From: an archaeon
GTDB lineage: Archaea; Micrarchaeota; Micrarchaeia; Anstonellales; Anstonellaceae
Length of the DNA stretch: 34,810 nucleotides
Direction of reading: 5' to 3'
NCBI GenBank assembly: GCA_020056305.1
Contig: JAGVIA010000045.1
Span: 1-34,810, forward strand
The notes under the pieces: model-generated
Databases searched by the model: none
What the model was told of the DNA's origin: nothing
The model's input: only the letters and a program-made list of their open reading frames with translations
Translations under genes and position numbers: made by a program
Shown: in pieces, positions 27,940-34,810 of the stretch
Layout of the letters: each line of letters opens with the position of its first letter
Numbering within the stretch: position 1 is the first letter of the stretch

Positions 27940-27969
27940 TTTAAAAAGAAGCACGATGGGAACAATTGC

Positions 27970-28542
27970 ATGAAAGGCAAGCAAATGCGAAAGCAGGCGC
28001 TGCAAAAAGGGAGAAGAAATGCGAGCGGCATAATGCTCATGCAAAAGGGAGCGAGTGGAAAAACAGATATGTCATCTGGCATGCGCCCTGCAAGGCTCAT
28101 CTTGGCTGCGGGCACTGATTCGTTGCGAAGGCAGCTTGATACGCCGGAAGATGTCGAGGAGGAGCTTACGAAACTATTCCGCTCTATGCACCTCATGTCC
28201 GAGCGTGACGTGGATGCGACTGTGACACGAGTATTTAGGGCAATGATGCAGATGGGGCGCGAGGAGCCGGTTGGCTCAACGGACATATCGCGCTTCTCAG
28301 GGTTGAACAGGATTACGGTCATACATCATCTAAAGAGGCTGGAAATTGCCGGGGTGGTGAAAAAGCAGGAGGCAAAATACGTGCTCCGCTGCCAGAGCGT
28401 CGAGGGGCTAATGGAAGAGATGCGCTCTGACATGGAGCGGCAGTTTGAGCAGATGGAGGCGCTTGCAAGGCAGATTGACTTGGAATTTGGCATGTTTGAG
28501 AGGGAAATTCATGAGCGGAAAAAACGAAGCGGAAAGCGCTGA
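27970..28542 (+). CDS. winged-helix regulator heading the chaperone operon
   Basis: 190 aa. Residues about 90-140 form an ArsR-like winged helix: GSTDISRFSGLNRITVIHHLKRLEIAGVV (helices 2-3), then wing KKQEAKYVLRCQ. The C-terminal about 50 residues are a charged helix suited to dimerisation. The N-terminal 45 residues are basic and may be flexible; later in-frame ATGs exist. The 3' end overlaps grpE by 32 nt. Its position and the tandem palindromes upstream suggest an autoregulated heat-shock repressor, similar in role to archaeal Phr/HSR1. That role is inference. Confidence 0.85.
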   Translation: MKGKQMRKQALQKGRRNASGIMLMQKGASGKTDMSSGMRPARLILAAGTDSLRRQLDTPEDVEEELTKLFRSMHLMSERDVDATVTRVFRAMMQMGREEPVGSTDISRFSGLNRITVIHHLKRLEIAGVVKKQEAKYVLRCQSVEGLMEEMRSDMERQFEQMEALARQIDLEFGMFEREIHERKKRSGKR

Positions 28543-29188
28543 TGGAACTGTTGCGGATGCGGAAAGTGCGCAGGATATGGCAGCCGAAGGATTGCGAAAC
28601 GCCAAAACGGGAAGCGGGAAAATGGGCGCAGCTGAAAAAGAAGAGGGTGGCAAAGCTGAAAGTGCGCAAAATTCAGCGGAAGAAGTTGAAACTGCATCTG
28701 CAAAAAAAAGCGGCGAGACCCCAGAAGAGCTGACAAACCACCTAAGGCGCCTTGCTGCTGAATTTGACAATTACAAGAAGCGCGCCGCAAAGGAGAAACT
28801 TGAAAGCGAGGGCAGGGGTGTTGCGAAAATGATTGAGAATTTGCTGCCGTTCCTTGACGAGCTTGAGATGGCAGACGCGGCTGCGGAAAAATCGCAGGAC
28901 GAAGCGCTCAAGAGCGGGATGAGGATGCTTTGCTCGAAGTTCCGCGGCATTCTTGAGAAGGAAGGGCTTTCTGGAATGAACCCGGTCGGGGAGAAATTCG
29001 ACCCGTACCGGCACGAGGCAGTGATGCGCGAGGGGTCGGGCGAAGAGGAAGGCACGATTGTGAAAGTATTGAGGAAGGGGTATTTGCTGGATGGGAAAAT
29101 ATTGCGGCATGCGATGGTAAGCGTGTCGAGCGGTGCGAAAGGAAATGAGAATGGCGGAAAGAAAGATGAAGGCAAGTTGGATTCTTAG
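28511..29188 (+). CDS. grpE: GrpE nucleotide exchange factor
   Basis: Cochaperone that releases ADP from DnaK. 225 aa: a long acidic, Ala/Glu/Lys-rich N-terminal region (1-80), the coiled-coil segment (LRRLAAEFDNYKKRAAKEKLE, then VAKMIENLLPFLDELEMA) and the C-terminal beta domain with GEKFDPYRHEAVMREGSG and VLRKGYLLDGKILRHAMVSVS, the family signature. The start at 28511 (MSGKNEAES) lies inside the end of the regulator gene; an in-frame ATG at 28445 adds sequence that does not fit the family. It precedes dnaK by 21 bp. Confidence 0.95.
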   Translation: MSGKNEAESADGTVADAESAQDMAAEGLRNAKTGSGKMGAAEKEEGGKAESAQNSAEEVETASAKKSGETPEELTNHLRRLAAEFDNYKKRAAKEKLESEGRGVAKMIENLLPFLDELEMADAAAEKSQDEALKSGMRMLCSKFRGILEKEGLSGMNPVGEKFDPYRHEAVMREGSGEEEGTIVKVLRKGYLLDGKILRHAMVSVSSGAKGNENGGKKDEGKLDS

Positions 29189-29209
29189 GATATTTACGAG
29201 GTGTAACAC

Positions 29210-31087
29210 ATGGCAAAGATAATCGGGATTGACCTGGGGACTTCGAATTCGGCAGCTGCGGTGATGGAGGGCGGAAGGCCCGCAATCATACCAAGCGCGG
29301 AGGGGCAGACTGCATACGGGAAGGCGTTCCCCTCATACGTGGCATTCACGAAAGAGGGGCAGAAACTGGTGGGTGAGCCAGCAAGAAGGCAGGCGGTGAG
29401 CAACGTGGATGCGACATTCTCCGCATTCAAGAGAAAGATGGGCACGGATTACAAGTATGGGGCATATGGAAAGGAATACCGGCCGCAGGAATTGTCCGCG
29501 TATCTATTGCAGAAAATAAAGCAGGATGCCGAGGCATACCTTGGGGACAAGGTGGAAAAGGCAGTAATCACAGTGCCTGCATACTTCAATGACAACCAGC
29601 GGCAGGCGACAAAAGATGCCGGCGAGATTGCGGGTTTGGAAGTTGTTCGGATAATAAACGAGCCAACTGCCGCGTCATTGGCATACGGGCTTGACAAGTC
29701 AGGAATTGACCAAAGAATACTTGTGTTTGACTTGGGAGGCGGCACGCTGGACGTCACCATAATGGAATTCGGGAACGGAGTTTTCGAGGTGAAGAGCACA
29801 TCTGGCGACACGCAGCTTGGCGGCACAGACATGGACACTGCCATTGTGGACCATCTTGTGGGCGTGTTCATGCGGGAGACCGGCATCGACATGCAAAGTG
29901 ACAGGCAGGCAATGCAGAGGATGAAGGAAGCCGGGGAAAAGGCAAAAATCGAGCTATCTACCGTGCTTGAGAGCGAAATCAATTTGCCATTTTTATCTGC
30001 GGACAAGAGCGGGCCGAAGCACTTTGTGCACAAATTGTCACGCGCAAAGCTTGAGGAGATAGTGGACCCGATTGTGCAGCGGTGCAAGGCGCCTGTGGAG
30101 CGCGCGCTGTCGGATGCGAAGCTGACATCTCAGAACATAAACAAGGTGATAATGGTTGGCGGCCCGACGCGCATGCCAATCGTGCAGAAATTCGTAGAAG
30201 GCATGGTGGGCAAGAAAGCCGAGGGCGGCGTTGACCCCATGGAGTGCGTCGCGCTTGGCGCTGCAATACAGGCAGGCGTGCTTGCAGGGGAAGTGAAAGA
30301 TATCCTGCTGCTGGATGTTACGCCACTGTCGCTTGGCATTGAGACGCTTGGGGGCGTCATGACAAAGCTCATTGAAAGAAATACCACCATCCCCACGAAG
30401 AAGAGCCAGATATTCTCAACAGCCTCAGACAGCCAGACGTCTGTTGAGATACATGTGCTGCAGGGCGAGCGGGCGATGGCAAAGGACAGCGTGGAACTTG
30501 GCAGGTTTTCACTTGTTGGCATACCGCCGGCGCCGCGCGGGATACCGCAAATAGAAGTGACGTTTGACATTGACGCAAACGGGCTGATACACGTGACAGC
30601 GCTTGACAAGGGCACTAACAAGGAGCAGAAGATGAAGATAGTGTCCCCGCACAAGATGGACAAGTCGGAAATAGAGAAATCCGTGCGGGATGCCGAGGCG
30701 CATGCGGAGGCTGACAAGAAATTGCGCGAGGAGGCAGAGGCGAAAAACGAGGCAGAGGCGCTTGTGTATGCGTCAGAGAAAACATTGAAGGAGAGCGGGG
30801 ACAAGGTGCCTGCTGACAAAAAGGAAAAAGCGCAGCAAGCTATTGATGAGATGAAAGAGGCGCTCAAAGGCAATGACGCTGCCAAGATAAAATCCGCGCT
30901 TGAGAAGCTAAAAGATGCGATTCAGGAAGCGGGCGCGTCATTGTACTCGCAACAGGGCGGGAATGAAGGAGGCGCTGGCGGATCTGGAGGCAGCGGGCCG
31001 CAGGGCGGAAGCGGACCGGGCAGTGAAAGCGGATTTGGCAGCGGTTCCGGCGATGACGTGCATGATGCAAACTACAAGAAAGTATAG
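29210..31087 (+). CDS. dnaK: Hsp70 chaperone DnaK
   Basis: ATP-dependent chaperone, 625 aa, near normal length. The nucleotide-binding domain shows [46 protein letters not shown] and [15 protein letters not shown]. The linker ([19 protein letters not shown]) and substrate-binding domain follow, then a helical lid (about 500-580) and a Gly/Ser-rich tail ending [11 protein letters not shown], close to the bacterial EEVD-like end. The RBS gaggtg lies 9 bases before the ATG. DnaK is patchy in archaea and of bacterial origin. Confidence 0.97.
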   Translation: MAKIIGIDLGTSNSAAAVMEGGRPAIIPSAEGQTAYGKAFPSYVAFTKEGQKLVGEPARRQAVSNVDATFSAFKRKMGTDYKYGAYGKEYRPQELSAYLLQKIKQDAEAYLGDKVEKAVITVPAYFNDNQRQATKDAGEIAGLEVVRIINEPTAASLAYGLDKSGIDQRILVFDLGGGTLDVTIMEFGNGVFEVKSTSGDTQLGGTDMDTAIVDHLVGVFMRETGIDMQSDRQAMQRMKEAGEKAKIELSTVLESEINLPFLSADKSGPKHFVHKLSRAKLEEIVDPIVQRCKAPVERALSDAKLTSQNINKVIMVGGPTRMPIVQKFVEGMVGKKAEGGVDPMECVALGAAIQAGVLAGEVKDILLLDVTPLSLGIETLGGVMTKLIERNTTIPTKKSQIFSTASDSQTSVEIHVLQGERAMAKDSVELGRFSLVGIPPAPRGIPQIEVTFDIDANGLIHVTALDKGTNKEQKMKIVSPHKMDKSEIEKSVRDAEAHAEADKKLREEAEAKNEAEALVYASEKTLKESGDKVPADKKEKAQQAIDEMKEALKGNDAAKIKSALEKLKDAIQEAGASLYSQQGGNEGGAGGSGGSGPQGGSGPGSESGFGSGSGDDVHDANYKKV

Positions 31088-31100
31088 GGGGGGTGAAAAA

Positions 31101-31163
31101 ATGGCTGAGAAAACGAAAAAGAAGGCTTCAAAGAAGAAGATGGGCTGCGGCTGCAGGTGCTGA
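31101..31163 (+). CDS. 20-aa micropeptide with Lys-rich body and Cys tail
   Basis: A 20-codon frame lies exactly between dnaK and dnaJ. It has one of the best Shine-Dalgarno sequences in the window, ggggggtga (31088-31096), with 4-nt spacing, and its stop is four bases before the dnaJ ATG. The peptide has a Lys-rich body (eight Lys) and ends MGCGCRC, a CxCxC arrangement that could bind zinc or iron or act in redox. The dnaK stop is 13 nt upstream. It could be a true small protein or a leader ORF coupling translation of dnaJ. Confidence 0.6.
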   Translation: MAEKTKKKASKKKMGCGCRC

Positions 31164-31167
31164 TTGA

Positions 31168-32280
31168 ATGGCAACAAAGCGGGACTATTATGAGATACTT
31201 GGCGTGGGAAAGAGCGCAAGCAAGGACGAGATAAAGGCGGCATATCGCAAGCTTGCGATGCAATTCCATCCGGATCGGAACAAGGATGCTGGCGCAGAGG
31301 ATAAGTTCAAGGAGATATCAGAGGCGTATGCGGTGCTGTCTGATGACGAGAAGAGAAAGACTTATGACGCATACGGGCATGCGGGCTTTGACCAGCGGTA
31401 TTCGCAGGAGGACATTTTCAGGAATGCGGACTTTGGGGATTTGTTCCGCGAGTTCGGATTTTCATTTGGAGGCGGCGCAAGCCCGTTTGAGAACGCATTC
31501 TCCTCATTTTTCGGAGGCGGCGGGCGGCGGGGGGATTTTGGCGCGAGTTTGCGCTATGACATGGAATTATCACTTGAGGAAATCGGAAAGGGCGTAAAAA
31601 AGAGCATCTATATCGAGCATGCAAAGGAGTGCGGGCGATGCCATGGGAACGGCGCAGAGCCGGGCAGCAAGGTGGCGACATGCAGCGAGTGCAATGGCAG
31701 GGGCCAGGTGCAGCAGGTGCGCTCGATTGGAATCGGAAGGTTCGTGAGCGTCTCGCCATGCCGAAAATGCAAGGGCAGGGGGCAGGCAGCCGAGAAGGCG
31801 TGCAAGAGCTGCAACGGGGCAGGCAGGAGCCGGGAAATTGAGACTATTGAAGTGGAGATACCTGCAGGAGTTGAGGATGGCGGGAGGCTTCGGCTGCGCG
31901 GGCTTGGGGATTTTGGCAAAGACGGCGCAGGGGACTTGTATGTCATCGTGCACGAGGCAGAGCACAGGACATTCAAGCGGGACGGGCAGGATTTGCACAT
32001 GGAAATAGCAATTACTTTTGCACAGGCGGCGCTTGGCGCGGAAATTGAGGTGCCAACATTATTTGGAAAGGCAAAGATGAGCGTGCCTGCAGGCACGCAG
32101 CCCGGGCAGGTGTTTCGGCTGCGGGGCGAGGGGCTGCCAAGCTACGGGCGCGGGGGAAAGGGCGACGAGTATGTCAAGGTGGATGTGGCAGTGCCAAAGA
32201 AGCTGAACGAGAAGCAGAAAAAGGCGTTAAGGGAAGCGTTTGGCGCAGAGAGGGATGAGCGGATGTTTGGGGTTTTCTAG
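31168..32280 (+). CDS. dnaJ: Hsp40 cochaperone DnaJ
   Basis: Stimulates DnaK ATPase and delivers substrates. 370 aa, full type I architecture. The J domain (1-70) has DYYEILGV and the essential HPD in FHPDRNKD. A Gly/Phe-rich region spans about 80-125. The zinc domain has four CxxCxGxG repeats ([32 protein letters not shown]). The C-terminal substrate-binding domain includes [22 protein letters not shown] and ends RDERMFGVF. It follows the micropeptide by 4 nt and is the last chaperone gene of the operon. Confidence 0.97.
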   Translation: MATKRDYYEILGVGKSASKDEIKAAYRKLAMQFHPDRNKDAGAEDKFKEISEAYAVLSDDEKRKTYDAYGHAGFDQRYSQEDIFRNADFGDLFREFGFSFGGGASPFENAFSSFFGGGGRRGDFGASLRYDMELSLEEIGKGVKKSIYIEHAKECGRCHGNGAEPGSKVATCSECNGRGQVQQVRSIGIGRFVSVSPCRKCKGRGQAAEKACKSCNGAGRSREIETIEVEIPAGVEDGGRLRLRGLGDFGKDGAGDLYVIVHEAEHRTFKRDGQDLHMEIAITFAQAALGAEIEVPTLFGKAKMSVPAGTQPGQVFRLRGEGLPSYGRGGKGDEYVKVDVAVPKKLNEKQKKALREAFGAERDERMFGVF

Positions 32281-32281
32281 C

Positions 32282-33265
32282 ATGGGAAGGCTTGCCAAAA
32301 TGCAGGAAGATGCGAACAGGGAATATTACACTAGGAAGGGTGGCAGGATTTATTCTGATTTTATCACTTATGCGAATTCTGATGGGAAAATAGCGGAATG
32401 CAATGCGATTGAGTTTTGCAAAAAGTTTGGCAAGAAAAAAAACAAGCGCGTGCTTGAAATTGGGGTTGGGAATGGGAATTTTGCAGCAGAGTTTTTGAAG
32501 AAAGCAAATGCTGTTGCGCCGGGAATGAAAATTGATTACACGCTTGCGGACATTTCGGAAAAGATGCTTTTTGCTGCGGAAAAAAGGCTGCAGAAAGGCG
32601 GATTTGCAGCGAAAACTATTCATTCAGACGCAACTAAGGTGGAGTTCGCTCATTCTTCCTTTGATTACGTTCGTTTGCAGGAGCTTCTGACCGATTTGCC
32701 GTCATCAATTTTTGTCCTGTGCGAAGGAAGAGTGTTTGAAGTCGCATATGGCAAGGACGGAGGGGCAAGCGGGCTTTGTTTTGTGGATGAGAAGACATCT
32801 GCGTTTGTTGAGCCTGTCCTTTCGCGCCTTGGCGAAAATTATTTCGTGCCATTCAATTTTGCTGCGTGCGAATTGGTTGTGAAATTATATGATGCAATTG
32901 CACCGGGCGGGTACGTGGATATTTTTGATTATGGGTTTGCAAATGCGGATGATTTGCTGCCTTATGACATGTGGAATCAGTCTATTGTGCGCGAGTATGG
33001 CGGGCAGCTTACCGTGGACTTGAACATTCCACTGCTTCTATCGTTTGCAAAATCCGCAGGGTTTGAAGCAGATGTGCAACTGCAGAAGGAGTATGTGGAG
33101 CGCGTGCTTGGGGAAAAAGTTATGGGTGTGCAAAAAAAGAATGGATTGCATTATATGACAAAGAAAGAGCTGGGCAAGGAAGGGGGAAAGAAAGAGAATT
33201 TGCTGGACAATTACGAGGAGGATGACGGATTTTATCATGTGAGGCTTGCAAAGAAAGGGTTATAA
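32282..33265 (+). CDS. SAM-dependent methyltransferase, MidA/NDUFAF7-like
   Basis: 327 aa. The Rossmann motif I is VLEIGVGNGNFAAEFL (about 57-72), with the acidic end of strand 2 in YTLADISEKML, motif LQELLTDLPSSIF (compare NELLDALP of the MidA/NDUFAF7 protein-arginine methyltransferase family, PF02636), and later VDIFDYGFA. The assignment to that family is from memory of motifs. The start at 32282, one base after the dnaJ stop, fits coupled translation; the longer frame from 32240 overlaps dnaJ. The final about 20 residues (NYEEDDGFYHVRLAKKGL) recur downstream at 34122-34199. Confidence 0.82.
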   Translation: MGRLAKMQEDANREYYTRKGGRIYSDFITYANSDGKIAECNAIEFCKKFGKKKNKRVLEIGVGNGNFAAEFLKKANAVAPGMKIDYTLADISEKMLFAAEKRLQKGGFAAKTIHSDATKVEFAHSSFDYVRLQELLTDLPSSIFVLCEGRVFEVAYGKDGGASGLCFVDEKTSAFVEPVLSRLGENYFVPFNFAACELVVKLYDAIAPGGYVDIFDYGFANADDLLPYDMWNQSIVREYGGQLTVDLNIPLLLSFAKSAGFEADVQLQKEYVERVLGEKVMGVQKKNGLHYMTKKELGKEGGKKENLLDNYEEDDGFYHVRLAKKGL

Positions 33266-33300
33266 TTTACGCCTTTGATTTTTCTGCCATAGGTGGTCAT

Positions 33301-34113
33301 ATGGATCGTATTGCGCTGATAGCAGGCGCCTGTGCCCTGGTTCTTCTGGCAGTGATAGGCTACTTTGAGCTTCAGAAAGCAGGTGCGCCGCAGATGCAGA
33401 ATAATGTTCAGAGCGCCGGCAGGGATACAACTGCAAATGGCAGGGAGTTTGTAGCGGATAGGGGCACGCCCCAAAGCGATGTGGATATCCCTAAAAATGA
33501 AATTTTGAACCGGCAGGCAGGTTATGCAGAGCTGGCTGCAAAGCAGAAAAATGCCAGATGGGTTGGGGACTACAGATTCACAGTTGCCATTGCGGGAAAA
33601 GAAGAAAGTGCAGAGGTTACTCAGTACAGCATGAATGACAAGCAGAAAAGCAGGATAGATATGTTTGCATCAGGGAAAGAGGCTAGAGCGTATACACTTT
33701 CAGGCATTGCGTACGCATGCACAAAGGATGGAACCTCATGGAAGTGCCAGATACGCCAATCCAATACTGCGCCAGGCATGCCAGGCAGCACCGAGTCTTA
33801 CGGAAAAATACTTGATGCCCACCCGCCATCACCAGATGGCACAATTGAACTTGCAGGTACAACTGCCCACTGCTTTTTGTTTGACAATATGCAAGATTAC
33901 ATCTTTGAAGCATCGGAAGCCGATGAGAAGACACAGCAGGGCATGTCAACCCGCAGCCAGATGAGCTTGAGAACCTGCTTGACGGACGATGGGATTCCAC
34001 TTTATATGAAGACCGTAGTGCTTCTTGACGGAAAGGAAAGCATGCGCATGGAGATGGTTGCAAAAAGCTACGGCACATCCGTTTCGGAATCCGATTTTGA
34101 ATTGCCGGCTTGA
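33301..34113 (+). CDS. membrane-anchored exported protein (LolA-like fold possible)
   Basis: 270 aa. The N-terminal hydrophobic helix (about 5-23, no lipobox) acts as signal anchor. A polar linker (25-70) and an extracytoplasmic domain rich in beta strands follow (WVGDYRFTVAIAG, then SAEVTQYSMNDKQKSRIDMFASG, YACTKDGTSWKCQ). Four cysteines may form disulfides. The strand pattern recalls LolA/LppX-type lipoprotein carriers, but I cannot confirm this. The RBS ggtgg is 5 bases before ATG. The gene lies between the methyltransferase and a diverged copy of that gene's 3' end, so it may have arrived by insertion or duplication. Confidence 0.8.
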   Translation: MDRIALIAGACALVLLAVIGYFELQKAGAPQMQNNVQSAGRDTTANGREFVADRGTPQSDVDIPKNEILNRQAGYAELAAKQKNARWVGDYRFTVAIAGKEESAEVTQYSMNDKQKSRIDMFASGKEARAYTLSGIAYACTKDGTSWKCQIRQSNTAPGMPGSTESYGKILDAHPPSPDGTIELAGTTAHCFLFDNMQDYIFEASEADEKTQQGMSTRSQMSLRTCLTDDGIPLYMKTVVLLDGKESMRMEMVAKSYGTSVSESDFELPA

Positions 34114-34121
34114 AGGAAGTG

Positions 34122-34199
34122 ATGCCGAAGGCCACTTTCCTTGAAAATTACGAGGAGGATGATGGATTTTATCACGTTAGGCTAGTGAAGAAAAAATAA
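34122..34199 (+). pseudogene. duplicated methyltransferase C-terminal fragment (25 codons)
   Basis: An open frame from ATG 34122 to TAA 34197-34199 encodes a peptide whose last 20 residues (LENYEEDDGFYHVRLVKKK plus a preceding Phe) match the end of the methyltransferase gene. At DNA level 34146-34193 matches 33209-33256 at about 42 of 48 positions, with changes mainly at third positions. The upstream part of the gene is missing. It is a remnant of a second gene copy or a duplicated insertion target; a translated micropeptide cannot be excluded. Confidence 0.7.
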
Positions 34200-34217
34200 A
34201 GAAAAGAAGAAGGCGGT

Positions 34218-34634
34218 TTACCTGCAGTATGTGTAAAGGACTTCGGCATCGTGGGGCTCTCCGTTTTCGCTGTTTATGCGGAGAACGTGGATGAAGTAGT
34301 GCTTCTCCTGAAACAAAAGGCGATAGGTTAAACCCTCATTAACGCTTAATTGCGCGACTTGCTGGTTTCGGCGGTTGTAAATGCTGTAAGTTGCTATATA
34401 TGTCCCGCCATATTCAGAGCGCCCAACTTGATCCAGCTGCATCCGAAGGCCACCTACTGTTCCAACCATTTCGTTTGCCACGTTCGTGTTCCAGACAGTC
34501 CTGCAAGCAGTTGCATCATCGAGCGTGTCCTGTGTTTCAACGCTCACAGGTGTCGCTTCTGTAATTTTCGCAAAGCCGATGCCAAGCAAGCCGACGATTG
34601 CGAGAATCGTCACTATTGCTATTGTTTTATTCAA
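34218..34634 (-). CDS. small exported protein
   Basis: 138 aa. A signal peptide or anchor (residues 4-22, TIAIVTILAIVGLLGIGFA) precedes a domain of about 110 residues with two cysteines (CRTVWNT and YTYCR at the very end) that could pair. Strand-rich sequence YGGTYIATYSIYN and KHYFIHVLRIN suggests a compact beta domain. No family recognised. A TATA element (cttatatataactt, minus strand 34673-34660) is 25-30 nt before the ATG, so the mRNA is probably leaderless. Convergent with the preceding genes. Confidence 0.75.
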   Translation of the reverse strand: MNKTIAIVTILAIVGLLGIGFAKITEATPVSVETQDTLDDATACRTVWNTNVANEMVGTVGGLRMQLDQVGRSEYGGTYIATYSIYNRRNQQVAQLSVNEGLTYRLLFQEKHYFIHVLRINSENGEPHDAEVLYTYCR

Positions 34635-34663
34635 TAAATCACCAGATTTATTTTGCCATTAAG

Positions 34664-34673
34664 TTATATATAA
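34664..34673 (-). promoter_or_regulatory. TATA box of the small exported protein
   Basis: Minus-strand cttatatata ends about 30 nt before the ATG at 34634, the distance expected for a leaderless archaeal transcript. Confidence 0.6.
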
Positions 34674-34734
34674 GGGTAACTGATGCGAATATAATTTGGG
34701 CTTTTCTGCGGTTCAGTACTTCCGAAAGTAATTG

Positions 34735-34810
34735 AATCCGGTGCCTGAAAACCGGCCCGAAGACCGGATTTTTGATAAAATCTTCTGGCGGCAGCTTAGG
34801 CTGCCTCTCG
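34735..34810. repeat. hairpin-rich window edge, no gene recognised
   Basis: This edge holds several inverted repeats: CCGGT...ACCGG (about 34739-34756), GATTTT-tgat-AAAATC (about 34768-34783) and GCAGC-ttag-GCTGC (about 34792-34805). The block ccgaaga-ccggatttttt-like resembles ccgaaga-gcggatattttt inside the tRNA-Ser T-loop intron (about 377-397). I looked for a tRNA here and could not build one. The element continues past the window. Confidence 0.4.

Noticed and set aside
34690-34810. Possible class II tRNA on the minus strand at the right edge
   Set aside because: The CCGGT/ACCGG arm has an 8-nt loop lacking T-loop consensus, there is no D-arm GG, and the anticodon-like loop gives no sensible identity. 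I kept it as hairpin DNA only.

Overview
The window reads as archaeal and most likely comes from a DPANN-type genome (Micrarchaeota/Diapherotrites-like); this lineage call is inference. Seen directly: tRNA genes without encoded CCA, one of them interrupted twice; a short archaeal-type triosephosphate isomerase; TATA-type promoters, several placed for leaderless or near-leaderless starts; lipobox lipoproteins; frequent AGG/AGA arginine codons. Bacterial-type gyrase and DnaK-DnaJ-GrpE fit the known history of transfer of these genes into archaea.

Layout. 1-544: a minus-strand tRNA-Thr(CGT) and a minus-strand tRNA-Ser(CGA) that can only be folded by removing about 23 nt from the anticodon loop and about 128 nt from the T-loop. 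Downstream of both tRNAs lie perfect hairpins and partial copies of the tRNA 3' ends. 608-1806: tpiA, a possible 44-codon ORF and a 107-aa orphan. 1809-8791 (minus): six tightly packed, mutually paralogous polytopic membrane proteins. From the same intergenic promoter region, 8840-16356 (plus): a 1733-aa exported, membrane-anchored protein and a 771-aa lipoprotein with a probable TIM-barrel glycosidase-like region and a lysozyme/transglycosylase-like C-terminus. 16518-17708: a two-TM coiled-coil protein. 

17838-26028: gyrB, a divergent pair (264-aa orphan and TrmB-like regulator), ribA on the minus strand, and gyrA carrying a 392-aa HNH intein. gyrB and gyrA share a palindrome at the same distance from their TATA boxes. 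26025-27835 (minus): a DUF1405-like membrane protein, a hexapeptide acyltransferase and a coiled-coil lipoprotein. 27970-32280: a chaperone operon (winged-helix regulator, grpE, dnaK, a 20-codon micro-ORF, dnaJ) preceded by two tandem 19-bp palindromes. 32282-34634: a MidA-like methyltransferase, an exported protein, a diverged duplicate of the methyltransferase tail, and a small exported protein on the minus strand.

The best candidate for an undescribed system is 1809-16356. Six VirB6/TrbL-like-looking membrane paralogues, a giant membrane-tethered protein and a lysozyme-like lipoprotein sit around one shared promoter, which suggests an envelope-spanning secretion or cell-contact machine. 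No ATPase of such a machine is in the window, so this remains a hypothesis.
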